Part shown: piece by piece, positions 24,061-32,330 of the stretch
How the letters are laid out: each line of letters opens with the position of its first letter
Numbering within the stretch: the stretch's first letter is position 1
Assembly: GCA_904420065.1 (NCBI GenBank)
Contig: CAJFTU010000025.1
Coordinates: 1-48,108 of the forward strand
DNA: 48,108 nt
Reading direction: 5' to 3'
DNA from: an uncultured Emergencia sp.
GTDB lineage: Bacteria > Bacillota > Clostridia > Peptostreptococcales > Anaerovoracaceae
Translations under genes and position numbers: made by a program
Notes under the pieces: model-generated
Seen by the model: the letters and a program-made list of their open reading frames with translations, nothing else
Databases searched by the model: none
What the model was told of the DNA's origin: nothing

Positions 24061-24516
24061 ATGAGATGCCCATATTGTGAAAATCCCGATACCAAAGTTA
24101 TCGATTCCCGTCCTACAGAAGAGGGACATGCTATCAGGAGAAGGCGTGGATGTGAAAAGTGCGGAAAGCGGTTTACCACCTATGAGAAAGTAGAAGAATC
24201 GATCATCATGATTATAAAAAAGGATGGAAGGCGGGAGGCCTTTGACCGGAATAAGATCATGAACGGCATCATTAAGGCATGCGAAAAGAGGCCGGTGCCC
24301 GTGGCAGAGATCGAACGGGTGGTCAGCGAGATTGAGCGTGGACTGAACAATCTGATGGAAAAGGAAGTGGAGAGCGCCTTCATCGGAGAACTGGTTATGG
24401 AGCAGCTGAAGAATCTGGATGAAGTGGCTTATGTTCGCTTTGCGTCGGTTTACCGCCAGTTTACGGACGTCAATACATTCATTAAGGAAATAGAAAAACT
24501 GATCGGCAACAAATAG
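24061..24516 (+). CDS. nrdR: transcriptional repressor NrdR
   Basis: A 151-residue repressor of ribonucleotide reductase genes. The N-terminal zinc ribbon has C3, C6, C31 and C34 ([10 protein letters not shown] and GCEKCGKRF), and residues about 49-139 form an ATP-cone that senses ATP/dATP ([16 protein letters not shown], and [28 protein letters not shown]). The sequence is complete and of normal length. No nrd gene or NrdR box is seen in the window, so its targets lie elsewhere. It is 14 bases from cmk and likely co-transcribed. Confidence 0.95.
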   Translation: MRCPYCENPDTKVIDSRPTEEGHAIRRRRGCEKCGKRFTTYEKVEESIIMIIKKDGRREAFDRNKIMNGIIKACEKRPVPVAEIERVVSEIERGLNNLMEKEVESAFIGELVMEQLKNLDEVAYVRFASVYRQFTDVNTFIKEIEKLIGNK

Positions 24517-24530
24517 GAGATGAAAGAGAT

Positions 24531-25175
24531 ATGATGAGAATTGCAGTGGACGGACCCAGCGGAGCGGGGAAGAGCACCGTGGCCAGACGCATTGCGGACA
24601 GGCTGGGAATCGACTATATCGACACGGGCGCTATGTACCGCGCAGTCGGGTACAAGCTGTTGAAGGAAGGGGTCTCCCTTGAAAATACAGAGGCGGTGCA
24701 GGAATTGCTGGATCGTACGGAGATAGACTTTTCCAACGGGAAGATTTTTCTTGACGGAGAGGATGTCAGCGGTCTGATCCGTACCCAGGAGATAGCCGGG
24801 CAGGCTTCGGCCTGCTCTGCCATAGGCATCGTCAGAACCAAGCTGGTGGATCTGCAGAGAAAGATGGGCAGGGAAAAGAGCGTGATCATGGATGGAAGAG
24901 ACATTGGAACCAACGTTTTTCCGGATGCGGAATATAAGTTCTTCATTACCGCTTCTGCAGAGGAGAGAGCGCGGAGGCGCTGCGAGGAATTGAAAGCCGG
25001 CGGACAGGAAGCCGAACCGGAGCAGATTCTCGCCGCGATACGGAAACGGGATCACGACGATTCCACTCGGGCAATTAATCCGCTGAGAAAGGCAGACGAT
25101 GCCGTGGAAATCGATACGACGCATATGAGTATCGATGAGGTAACAGATTATATTTGCAGGGAGATGAACAGATAA
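24531..25175 (+). CDS. cmk: cytidylate kinase
   Basis: A 214-residue CMP/dCMP kinase. The P-loop GPSGAGKS is at residues 8-15. DTGAMYRAVG (about 31-40) and DGRDIGTNVFPDAEYKFFITAS (about 121-142) are family motifs, as is RDHDDSTRAINPLRKADDAV near the end. It phosphorylates CMP to CDP for nucleic acid and lipid synthesis. ATG 24531 and ATG 24534 are both possible, with AGGAG and AAAGAG upstream. The stop overlaps the next start (TAATG), suggesting an operon with nrdR and the DUF1015 gene. Confidence 0.94.
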   Translation: MMRIAVDGPSGAGKSTVARRIADRLGIDYIDTGAMYRAVGYKLLKEGVSLENTEAVQELLDRTEIDFSNGKIFLDGEDVSGLIRTQEIAGQASACSAIGIVRTKLVDLQRKMGREKSVIMDGRDIGTNVFPDAEYKFFITASAEERARRRCEELKAGGQEAEPEQILAAIRKRDHDDSTRAINPLRKADDAVEIDTTHMSIDEVTDYICREMNR

Positions 25176-26416
25176 TGGCAACAGTCAGACCGTTTAAAGC
25201 GATACGGCCGGCAAAGGATAAAGCGGCCCGGGTTACAGCCCTTCCGTACGATGTAATGAACAGGACGGAAGCGGCAGAAATGGCAAAGGGAAATCCCGAC
25301 AGCTTTCTGCATATCAGCAGATCAGAAATCGACCTTCCGGAGACAGAGGATGTCTACTGTGAGGCGGTCTATAGAAAAGCGAAAGCGAATATCAAAAAAA
25401 ATCTTGATTCGGGCGTGTTCGTGGAAGAAAGCAGGCCTTCATTGTATATCTACAGACAGGAGATGGATGGACGGAGTCAGACCGGGATCGTCGGCTGTGT
25501 CAGCATCGACGAATACAGAGACAACACCATAAAGAAACACGAGCTGACCCGAATCGAAAAGGAAGAGGACAGGATACGCCATTTTGACGTCTGCGGAATG
25601 GATACCGAGCCGGTCTTTCTAACCTATAGAGACGATAAAAAAATCAGGAAGATCGTAGAGGAATACACCGTAAAAAATGAACCGGAATACGATTTTACCG
25701 GTGAGGACGGAACGGCCCACGTCCTCTATGTGATTGAGGATGAGTGCGTTGTCGAACAGCTGTGCGACTTGTTTGCCAGCGTTCCTTCGATGTATATCGC
25801 CGACGGTCACCATCGGAGCGCTTCGGCCTGTGCGGTGGGAGAAAAGCGGCGCAGAGAACACCCGGGATATACTGGTGACGAGGAGTTCAATTTCTTCATG
25901 GCGGTAATTTTTCCTGACACCGATCTGCGAATTTTTGACTACAACCGGGTGGTCAGCGATCTGGCGGGCATGACGGCAGAGGAATTCCTAAGCAGAATAC
26001 GTGAAAAGGGATTTGAAGTGAAAAAAAACGGGGAAAAGGCAGAAAAACCGGAAAAGCCGCATCAATTTGCCATGTATCTTGAAGGAAGCTGGTACCGGCT
26101 TATCGCACCGGACAGTCTGATACCGGATGATGTAATCGGATCCTTGGATGTTTCCGTGCTGCAGGACAATATTCTTGGACCTCTCCTTGGCATAGAGGAT
26201 CCGCGTACGGATAAGCGAATCGATTTTGTCGGCGGCATACGGGGTCTCGGGGAATTGAAGCGCAGAGCGGAAAGTGATATGAAAGTCGCGTTTGCCGTGT
26301 ACCCGGTCACTGTAGAGCAGCTGATGGAGATTGCGGATCAGGGAAGGATCATGCCTCCTAAGTCGACCTGGTTTGAGCCAAAACTGGGCAGCGGCCTGTT
26401 CATGCACAGAATTTAA
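25175..26416 (+). CDS. DUF1015 family protein
   Basis: A 413-residue soluble protein of the DUF1015 family. Recognizable parts are VRPFKAIRPAKDKA and ALPYDVM at the start, SFLHISRSEIDLP, YRQEMDGRSQTGIVGCVSIDEY, KKHELTRIEKEEDRIRH, YIADGHHRSASACAVG (the best-conserved block, with a DGHHR motif about residues 210-214) and MPPKSTWFEPKLGSGL near the end. The His-rich block suggests a metal or phosphate site, and related proteins are sometimes annotated as kinases near phosphoglycerate dehydrogenase in serine pathways. Function is not established. GTAATG joins it to cmk; a terminator follows. Confidence 0.85.
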   Translation: MATVRPFKAIRPAKDKAARVTALPYDVMNRTEAAEMAKGNPDSFLHISRSEIDLPETEDVYCEAVYRKAKANIKKNLDSGVFVEESRPSLYIYRQEMDGRSQTGIVGCVSIDEYRDNTIKKHELTRIEKEEDRIRHFDVCGMDTEPVFLTYRDDKKIRKIVEEYTVKNEPEYDFTGEDGTAHVLYVIEDECVVEQLCDLFASVPSMYIADGHHRSASACAVGEKRRREHPGYTGDEEFNFFMAVIFPDTDLRIFDYNRVVSDLAGMTAEEFLSRIREKGFEVKKNGEKAEKPEKPHQFAMYLEGSWYRLIAPDSLIPDDVIGSLDVSVLQDNILGPLLGIEDPRTDKRIDFVGGIRGLGELKRRAESDMKVAFAVYPVTVEQLMEIADQGRIMPPKSTWFEPKLGSGLFMHRI

Positions 26417-26433
26417 TCTTATGTATAGGCGAG

Positions 26434-26468
26434 AGCTCTTGAGGTAAAACTACCTTAAGAGCTTTTTT
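26434..26468 (+). terminator. rho-independent terminator
   Basis: AGCTCTTGAGGTA (26434-26446), loop AAAC, TACCTTAAGAGCT (26451-26463), then TTTTTG. It separates the cmk-DUF1015 unit from the PBP gene, whose ribosome site CGGAGGAT follows at once. Confidence 0.85.
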
Positions 26469-26488
26469 GCCGGAGGATATAAAAACAT

Positions 26489-28063
26489 ATGACAAAGCGA
26501 ATTAAGGTACTGACAGGCATCATCATGCTGCTTTTGATCGTTCTGCTGTGCAGACTCTATTATATTCAGATCGTGTGTCACGAAGAACTGGAACGGGGTG
26601 CGCGGGGGCAGCAGATTATCCAGATACAGCGGCAGAGTGACAGAGGAACGATTTATGACCGGAATATGGTTAAACTGACCGATTCCTGCTCGGATTATTA
26701 CTATCTGCTGAAGAGGGAAAATTGCACTGTAGCTCTGGAGAAGCTGATGAAGCGGATAGAAGGTGAAACGGCAGGAACTAAAGGAGAGAAATATGTCGTC
26801 TACCGGTCCGCCGTATTCAACAAGGAAGTTAACGATATTCTGGTCAGCCAATACGGCGCATATGCGTTTTGCTCGGGCAGCCGGTATGCCGACGAGCAGA
26901 CGGCTGTTCACCTGATCGGCTACCTGAATAATTCCGACGGTACGGGCGTTGCCGGGTTGGAGAAGATGTTCGAGTCCAGGCTCGACGTATCTTCTTCAAT
27001 ACTTTCCATGACGGGAAACGGTCTCGGCGATCCGGTCAGGGGCATAGGCATATCGAGAACCAGCGATGTGCAGAAGCTGGACCCGTCGGCTCTGGTAACC
27101 ACTGTAGATGCAGGACTGCAGGCACAGGTGGAAAAAATCCTGCGTGAAGAGCAGGTATCCGGCGCCGCGGTAGTGCTTCAGGCAAAAACGGGTCAGGTAT
27201 TGGCGATGGCCAGCACGCCGGTGTTCAATCCCAACGACGTGGACAGCTATCTGGGATCGGACGGCGGGGAACTGATCAACAAAGCGGTTCAGGGACAATA
27301 TCCTCCAGGGTCGGTGTTTAAGATTGCCGTAGCTGCGGCGGCGCTGGAAAGCGGCATCGTCAGTCCGGAAGATACGTTTATCTGCGACGGCAGCACAACG
27401 GTTAACAGTGTGGAACTGATCTGCGAGGAAAAACCTGAAGGGCATGGAGAATTGAATCTGGAGGAAGCGCTGGCTCAGTCCTGCAATTGTTATTTTGCGC
27501 AGATGGGTGCTAAAATCGGTTCGGAGACCATCATCGAAATGGCGGAGCGAATGGGTCTGGGCTCTGCTGCAATCGAAGGGTTTCCCGATGAAGCAGAGGG
27601 AAATTTTCCAAGCAGGAGTGAGAGGCTGTACAGTGGTCTTTCCAACCTGTCTATCGGGCAAGGCAGTCTCCTGGTCACTCCCGTGCAGATCGCGAGAATG
27701 ACCAACGTGATCGCCAATGGAGGAATTGATCGTCAGGTCTCCGTGGTGATGAGCAGGGAAAACGAGGAGAGTGAAGGGAGTCGGGTGATGACAGCGGCCA
27801 CGGCAGGGCAGGTGGGGAACATGATGGAGAAAGTCATGACAGAGGGTACGGCTTCCTCCAGCAGACTCCATGTACAGGCGGCCGGAAAAACCGGATCGGC
27901 GGAGACTGTCGACGGCGGAGAAGAGACGGTGCACGGTTGGTTTACCGGTTATTTTCCGGCGGACGATCCGGAATATACGGTAGCCGTTATAGCGGAAAAC
28001 GGAAAGACAGGGAGCAGCTCCGCGCTCCCCGTCTTTGAAGAAATCGTAAATTATCTCTACTGA
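26489..28063 (+). CDS. class B penicillin-binding protein (PbpA/FtsI family)
   Basis: A 524-residue transpeptidase that cross-links peptidoglycan outside the membrane. One helix (about residues 8-26) anchors it. SDRGTIYDRN (about 50-59) begins the dimerization module. Catalytic motifs are present: SVFK in YPPGSVFKI (serine near residue 275), SCN in LAQSCNCYFAQMG, and KTG in AAGKTGSAET. No PASTA domain is seen, unlike SpoVD. It is compact compared with the mrdA product in this window. It is followed tail to tail by sigK with overlapping stop codons. Whether it serves division, elongation or spore cortex is unknown. Confidence 0.88.
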   Translation: MTKRIKVLTGIIMLLLIVLLCRLYYIQIVCHEELERGARGQQIIQIQRQSDRGTIYDRNMVKLTDSCSDYYYLLKRENCTVALEKLMKRIEGETAGTKGEKYVVYRSAVFNKEVNDILVSQYGAYAFCSGSRYADEQTAVHLIGYLNNSDGTGVAGLEKMFESRLDVSSSILSMTGNGLGDPVRGIGISRTSDVQKLDPSALVTTVDAGLQAQVEKILREEQVSGAAVVLQAKTGQVLAMASTPVFNPNDVDSYLGSDGGELINKAVQGQYPPGSVFKIAVAAAALESGIVSPEDTFICDGSTTVNSVELICEEKPEGHGELNLEEALAQSCNCYFAQMGAKIGSETIIEMAERMGLGSAAIEGFPDEAEGNFPSRSERLYSGLSNLSIGQGSLLVTPVQIARMTNVIANGGIDRQVSVVMSRENEESEGSRVMTAATAGQVGNMMEKVMTEGTASSSRLHVQAAGKTGSAETVDGGEETVHGWFTGYFPADDPEYTVAVIAENGKTGSSSALPVFEEIVNYLY

Positions 28064-28683
28064 CTCAGTTGATCTTTCAGCTTACTCAACGCCTTTTTTT
28101 CTATCCTGGAGACATATGAACGGCTGATCCCCATGATCGATGCGATTTCCCTCTGGGTTTTCGGCGTTTGCCCTTCGAGACCGTACCGCAAAAGGATGAT
28201 CTGTTTTTCTCTTTGGGTCAACGCCTGATCGATGGCCCGGTAGAGCGCCTGTATTTGAAACTTGAGATTCAGATTATCGATGATTTCATCGGGATCAGTT
28301 CCCAGAATATCGTTCAGGCTGATTTCGTTTCCGTCTTTGTCTGTTCCGATAGGAAGACTGATAGAGACTTCCTGCTTGTTCTTTTTCGACGTTCTTATGC
28401 TCATCAGGATTTCGTTTTCAATACATCGGGCGGCGTAAGTGGCCAGTCGGGCTGCCTTTTTACTGGTATAGGTGTTTATGGCTTTTATCAGCCCTATGGT
28501 TCCGATGGAGATGAGATCCTCCGCAGATGTATTGGGACCGGTGTATTTTCTGGCGATATGGGCTACCAGACGAAGGTTTCTTTCGATCAAAATATCCCGT
28601 GCGCAGGGGTCGCCGGCTTCCATCAGCTCTACGTACATTTTTTCTTCGTTTTCGGACAGTGGCAGTGGAAAGGAACTGCTCAT
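28057..28683 (-). CDS. sigK: sporulation sigma factor SigK (no pro-sequence)
   Basis: A 208-residue sigma-70 family factor most like SigK, the late mother-cell factor. Region 2 shows RDILIERNLRLVAHIARKY and AEDLISIGTIGLIKAI; region 4.2 shows TQREIASIMGISRSYVSRIEKKAL. It starts directly at MSSSFPLPLSENEEKMY, and an in-frame TAA lies 6 codons upstream, so the 20-residue pro-sequence of Bacillus pro-SigK is absent, as in Clostridioides difficile. The gene is not split by a skin element. AGAGGGGG is the ribosome site, buried in an inverted repeat. Its stop overlaps that of the convergent PBP gene by 7 bases. SigE is the main alternative. Confidence 0.82.
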   Translation of the reverse strand: MSSSFPLPLSENEEKMYVELMEAGDPCARDILIERNLRLVAHIARKYTGPNTSAEDLISIGTIGLIKAINTYTSKKAARLATYAARCIENEILMSIRTSKKNKQEVSISLPIGTDKDGNEISLNDILGTDPDEIIDNLNLKFQIQALYRAIDQALTQREKQIILLRYGLEGQTPKTQREIASIMGISRSYVSRIEKKALSKLKDQLSQ

Positions 28684-28691
28684 ATATGTAA

Positions 28692-28737
28692 CCCCCTCTT
28701 CGAATTAAACTATATGCGAAAAGAGGGGGCAAAGTGC
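28692..28737 (-). promoter_or_regulatory. sigK control region: inverted repeat over promoter and ribosome site
   Basis: On the + strand CCCCCTCTT (28692-28700) and AAGAGGGGG (28721-28729) form a 9-base inverted repeat, extended by CG/CG with a two-base bulge. Read on the minus strand, the downstream arm contains the sigK Shine-Dalgarno AGAGGGGG, 8 bases before the start. The loop holds CATATAGTT (28708-28716), close to a sigma-E/sigma-K -10 (CATAnnnTA), with AC 17 bases upstream (28734-28735) as expected for sigma-K. Confidence 0.5.
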
Positions 28738-28869
28738 CTGGCTTATAAAAAATACGCCTGGACTTTTATTGCGAAAGCAGCAGGAATCCCGGTATTTCCC
28801 ATGGGCAGATGCTGTCCCTATCCAACGGGATACTCGCTGCTTCGCCTCAGGTTACGTTCTTTGCGCTGC

Positions 28870-29034
28870 CTATTTCAGTTTAAAGGACATGCAGTCTGTG
28901 CACTGGCACTGGGTAGGATTGGCCTCGTGAGTACCTACGGTAATGGTATCGAGGGAGCAGTGGGTGCCGTCGCACGCGATGTGTTCGCACTGAACCACTG
29001 TGCAGTTGATGTTCGGATTGCATTTTTTGTTCAT
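28870..29034 (-). CDS. small DUF1540 Cys-rich protein
   Basis: A 54-residue protein with eight cysteines at positions 5, 11, 16, 21, 26, 43, 45 and 48. NINCTVVQCEHIACDGTHC followed by LDTITVGTHEANPTQCQC is the DUF1540 pattern, and these tiny domains are thought to bind metal. A perfect AGGAGG lies 9 bases before the ATG (29032-29034). The gene is transcribed towards sigK, on the same strand, with 186 bases between. Function unknown; many spore formers have one or two copies, so a sporulation link is possible but not shown. Confidence 0.85.
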   Translation of the reverse strand: MNKKCNPNINCTVVQCEHIACDGTHCSLDTITVGTHEANPTQCQCTDCMSFKLK

Positions 29035-29064
29035 AATAATAACCTCCTGTGTTTTGATTCGATA

Positions 29065-29094
29065 AATATTTTGCCCCGTCGACGGAAAAATATT
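29065..29094. repeat. 30-base near-perfect palindrome between divergent genes
   Basis: AATATTTT (29065-29072), central palindrome CCGTCGACGG (29076-29085) and AAAATATT (29087-29094). It lies in the 5' region of the DUF1540 gene and 13 bases upstream of the radC promoter -35. It may be an operator controlling one or both genes, or a hairpin in the DUF1540 leader. Confidence 0.6.
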
Positions 29095-29106
29095 AAAGCC
29101 TTTTGC

Positions 29107-29135
29107 TTGTAAGAAAAGACAAATAATGATATAAT
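29107..29135 (+). promoter_or_regulatory. sigma-A promoter of radC and the mre cluster
   Basis: TTGTAA (29107-29112), 17-base spacer, TATAAT (29130-29135) with a TGA extension just before it. The leader to radC is about 110 bases and A+T-rich at its start. Confidence 0.7.
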
Positions 29136-29249
29136 TTAACGTGATATTTTGCGATTAATTAAAAAATTCGAGTGTCTGGCAGGATTTTTACCGTGCGCGG
29201 CAGCGGTTTCATACCGGGGCGGCGCAAATCTGTAGTGGAGGCGCGAAAA

Positions 29250-29930
29250 ATGCGGATAAAATCATTGCCGGAGAGCGAGCGGCCTGTAGAGAAAACCTTT
29301 CGCAGGGGAATCGACAGACTTTCAAACGCGGAACTGATCGCTCTGATCATCCATACGGGGACAAAAGACAAGTCAGCCATCAGGCTGTCCGAGGAGGTAC
29401 TGGGCGCCTTCCCTGAGGGAATCGGAGCCCTCGGCAGCTGTATGCCGGAGGATCTTCTGCGTATAGAAGGAATAGGCAGAGTGAAAGCCTGTTCCATATT
29501 GGCGTCCGTTGAATTGGGAAAGAGGATTTCCTCCTTCCGCGCTGACGAAAAAATTTCGATAAAAAATGCACAGGATATTGCCGGAATTTTTATGGAACAG
29601 CTGAGGTACGCCAAAAAAGAGCATTTTAAAAGTGTATTGGTTAACGCAAAAGGGGAAATTATTTCTATTGATGATGTTTCTGTCGGCGAACTTTCCAGTA
29701 CGGTGGTTCATCCGAGAGAAGTTTTTCACATGGCTGTAAGAAAGAGCGCAGCGGCTGTAATCTTTGTTCACAACCATCCGAGCGGGGATCCCGATCCCAG
29801 CAGAGAAGACATCCTGACGACCAAAAGACTGGTTCAGGGCGGAGAACTTCTGGGCATCGGCGTCCTGGACCACATCATCATCGGAGACGGAAAGTTTTCG
29901 AGTATGCGGGAAATGGGTCTGATCGACTAA
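29250..29930 (+). CDS. radC: RadC/JAB domain protein
   Basis: A 226-residue RadC-family protein. Residues about 1-100 have the UPF0758 helical region (LPESERPVEKTFRRGIDRLSNAELIALII and a helix-hairpin-helix LLRIEGIGRVKA). Residues about 105-226 form the JAB/MPN-like metal domain with VHPREVFHMAVRKSAAAVIFVHNHPSGDPDPS, including the H-x-H...D motif. The frame is open back to 29172, but MRIKSLPESERP is the family start and GTGGAGG lies 8 bases upstream of ATG 29250. The old link to DNA repair is disputed; function unknown. It commonly sits just before mreB, as here. Confidence 0.88.
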   Translation: MRIKSLPESERPVEKTFRRGIDRLSNAELIALIIHTGTKDKSAIRLSEEVLGAFPEGIGALGSCMPEDLLRIEGIGRVKACSILASVELGKRISSFRADEKISIKNAQDIAGIFMEQLRYAKKEHFKSVLVNAKGEIISIDDVSVGELSSTVVHPREVFHMAVRKSAAAVIFVHNHPSGDPDPSREDILTTKRLVQGGELLGIGVLDHIIIGDGKFSSMREMGLID

Positions 29931-29957
29931 GGTTTATGAAATTTTGGAGGTAATACG

Positions 29958-31001
29958 ATGTTTAAATTTTTTTCAGCAAGGGACATGGGTATCGATTTGG
30001 GAACCGCAAATACGTTGATCTATATTAAGGACAGCGGGATTGTCCTCAACGAACCGTCAGTCATTGCTATGGATAACAGAAGGGGGACGACACTGGCGGT
30101 AGGTTCCGAAGCGAAAGATATGATTGGCAAAGCTCCTGCCACGATTACCGTAGTCAGACCACTTCAGGATGGCGTTATTTCCGATTTTGACAGAACAGCA
30201 GATATGCTCAGAGCTTTTATCGAAAAAGCGGTGTCCAGCAATAAAGTAAAAAATTTCCGCGTTGTAGTCGGTGTTCCGAGCGGTGTTACGGAAGTTGAGA
30301 AGAGAGCCGTAGAAGAAGTGGTCAGACAGATGGGCGCATCGGAAGTGTATATTCTCGAGGAGCCTATGGCTGCCGCGATTGGCGCAGGACTGGATGTGGA
30401 CAGTTCCACCGCATGCATGATTGCCGATATCGGCGGAGGAACCACAGATATCGCTATCATTGCATTGGGCGGTATTGTGGCCAGCTCATCCATTCGGCAT
30501 GCGGGAGATAAATTTAACGATGCGATCATTCAGTATATGCGGAAGAGACACGCGCTGCTCATCGGGGAGAAGACTGCCGAATACCTTAAAATTCAGGTTG
30601 GAGCGGCATGTCTGGATATCGATGAAAACGGCGATGAAATCATAGAATCCGTCCAGGCCAGCGGCAGAGATATCATTTCCGGTCTGCCGAAGACGCTGGA
30701 AGTGACCAACAGAGATATCATGATGGCTCTGCAGGAGTCGGTTGATATCATTGTCGACGGTGTGAAAGCCACCATCGAAAAGGCACCTCCGGAAATTGCG
30801 GCAGATATCGCTTCCAACGGCCTGGTTCTTTCCGGCGGCGGCGGACTGATTCACAATCTGGATCAGATGATCGAAAAGCGGACAGGCATGAAGGCCACCA
30901 TCGCAGAGAACGCATTCGAAGCGGTGGCTCTGGGCACGGGAATGAGTCTGAACGATATAGAGAAACTGAAAGTTTACGCCACGAGCGTAAAGCGAAGATA
31001 A
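29958..31001 (+). CDS. mreB: rod-shape determining protein MreB
   Basis: A 347-residue bacterial actin that forms membrane-associated filaments guiding sidewall synthesis. Nucleotide-binding motifs: MGIDLGTANTLIY (about residues 11-23), IADIGGGTTDIAII (about 155-168) and GLVLSGGGGLIHNLD (about 289-303). The N-terminal FKFFSARD is an amphipathic start. TTGGAGG precedes the ATG. It leads the mreB-mreC-mreD-mrdA-minD run, 27 bases after radC. Confidence 0.96.
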   Translation: MFKFFSARDMGIDLGTANTLIYIKDSGIVLNEPSVIAMDNRRGTTLAVGSEAKDMIGKAPATITVVRPLQDGVISDFDRTADMLRAFIEKAVSSNKVKNFRVVVGVPSGVTEVEKRAVEEVVRQMGASEVYILEEPMAAAIGAGLDVDSSTACMIADIGGGTTDIAIIALGGIVASSSIRHAGDKFNDAIIQYMRKRHALLIGEKTAEYLKIQVGAACLDIDENGDEIIESVQASGRDIISGLPKTLEVTNRDIMMALQESVDIIVDGVKATIEKAPPEIAADIASNGLVLSGGGGLIHNLDQMIEKRTGMKATIAENAFEAVALGTGMSLNDIEKLKVYATSVKRR

Positions 31002-31014
31002 GGAAAATCAGGGT

Positions 31015-31833
31015 ATGAGATGGATTAAGAAACACAAATTAATAAGTTTCCTGCTGACTGTGATCGTTGTGAGCCTGATCGTTCTTGTCGTATCTGTCAG
31101 CATGGGAAGCGGGGGAAATGCGGTAACCAATTTCTTCGGCAGCATATACGCCGCCGTAGAAAGACCTCTCAGCAAAGTGTCCGGCGGTATTTCGGACAAT
31201 ATCTCCGGGATCTTTTCTTATAAGGATATACAGGAGGAAAATCAACAGCTGAAAGAAGAAAACGAGAAGCTGAAGCAGCAGATCACCAGCCTTACGCTGT
31301 CGGCCAACGAGCTTCAGGAACTGGAAGAACTGTCAAAGGTTCTCAATTACAACGGAATCAGCGGTACGGATGATATCGTGTCGGCAGATGTGATCTCCAT
31401 GGATGGAACCAATTGGATGAATATCTTCACCATCAATGCAGGCAGCGAAAACGGCATCAAAGAGGGCGACGTAGTGATCTGCGGAGACGGACTGGTGGGG
31501 AGGATCAGCAGTGTAGGCCGGAACTGGGCTAAGGTAATTTCCATTATCGACGAATCCAGCAAGATCAGCTTCAAGGTTTCGGGGAATCTGAAACTGATCG
31601 GCATCGTTGAGAGCTCGTCGGACGGAGAACTTTCCGGCTTTATGCTGGACGACCAGGCGAAGGTATCGGAAGGAGATAAGATTATCACATCGGGTATGGG
31701 TACTTATCCGGCCGGCATAACCATAGGCAAGATCACAAAGGTAAAGTACGACAGCAACGCGCAGCTGCAGAGGGTTGACATTAAATCTTCTGTCGATTTT
31801 ATGTCGCTGCAGAAGGTTTCGGTGATCCTATGA
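31015..31833 (+). CDS. mreC: rod-shape determining protein MreC
   Basis: A 272-residue bitopic protein. One membrane helix (about residues 9-27) is followed by a coiled coil (about 70-105, EENQQLKEENEKLKQQITSL) and the MreC beta-barrel domain (GTNWMNIFTINAGSENGIKEGD, GRISSVGRNWAKV, VSEGDKIITSGM). It links MreB to the elongation PBP and MreD. AATCAGGG precedes the start ATG 31015. It overlaps mreD by 4 bases (ATGA). Confidence 0.94.
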   Translation: MRWIKKHKLISFLLTVIVVSLIVLVVSVSMGSGGNAVTNFFGSIYAAVERPLSKVSGGISDNISGIFSYKDIQEENQQLKEENEKLKQQITSLTLSANELQELEELSKVLNYNGISGTDDIVSADVISMDGTNWMNIFTINAGSENGIKEGDVVICGDGLVGRISSVGRNWAKVISIIDESSKISFKVSGNLKLIGIVESSSDGELSGFMLDDQAKVSEGDKIITSGMGTYPAGITIGKITKVKYDSNAQLQRVDIKSSVDFMSLQKVSVIL

Positions 31834-32330
31834 AGTACTGGCAGGGATTTTTATTGTATCTGACTGCGTTCATCCTGCAGCCGATGCTCTACAATCTGAT
31901 ACCGGCGCTGGGAGGAAATCTGAATCTTCTCCTCTGCCTGACCGTGGTTGTGACATTTATGTATGACGATACGCTTATGGGGATTCTGTATGGTTTTCTC
32001 TTCGGATTGGCCTGGGATGCCTATTATGGGATGTACGTGGGACCGGGGACGTTAGCCCTGACCGCGTCGGGAATAGCCGTGTTATTTCTGAAAGGTTTTG
32101 TTAACAAGGAGAATGTGCTCAACGGCATAGTGGGGACTCCTCTGTTCACCTGGTTTTACGCATCTGTATACTGGGTAATCTATTATTTTCTTGACAGTCC
32201 GTACAGCTATCTTTACGCGATGAAATCGCTGCCTCTCCAGCTTCTCTTTAACGGGATTGCCGGAGCGGCGCTGTATTTCATATTGTTAAAAAGGGTTATT
32301 AAACACAGGAGAGACAGGTATTTTAAATGA
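31830..32330 (+). CDS. mreD: rod-shape determining protein MreD
   Basis: A 166-residue polytopic membrane protein with about five helices. LTAFILQPMLYNLIP, LLCLTVVVTFMYDDTLMGILYGFLFGLAWD and LPLQLLFNGIAGAALYFILLK are typical. It completes the MreBCD complex with the upstream genes. ATGA overlaps join it to mreC and to mrdA. Low sequence conservation is normal for MreD, so position is part of the evidence. Confidence 0.9.
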   Translation: MKYWQGFLLYLTAFILQPMLYNLIPALGGNLNLLLCLTVVVTFMYDDTLMGILYGFLFGLAWDAYYGMYVGPGTLALTASGIAVLFLKGFVNKENVLNGIVGTPLFTWFYASVYWVIYYFLDSPYSYLYAMKSLPLQLLFNGIAGAALYFILLKRVIKHRRDRYFK

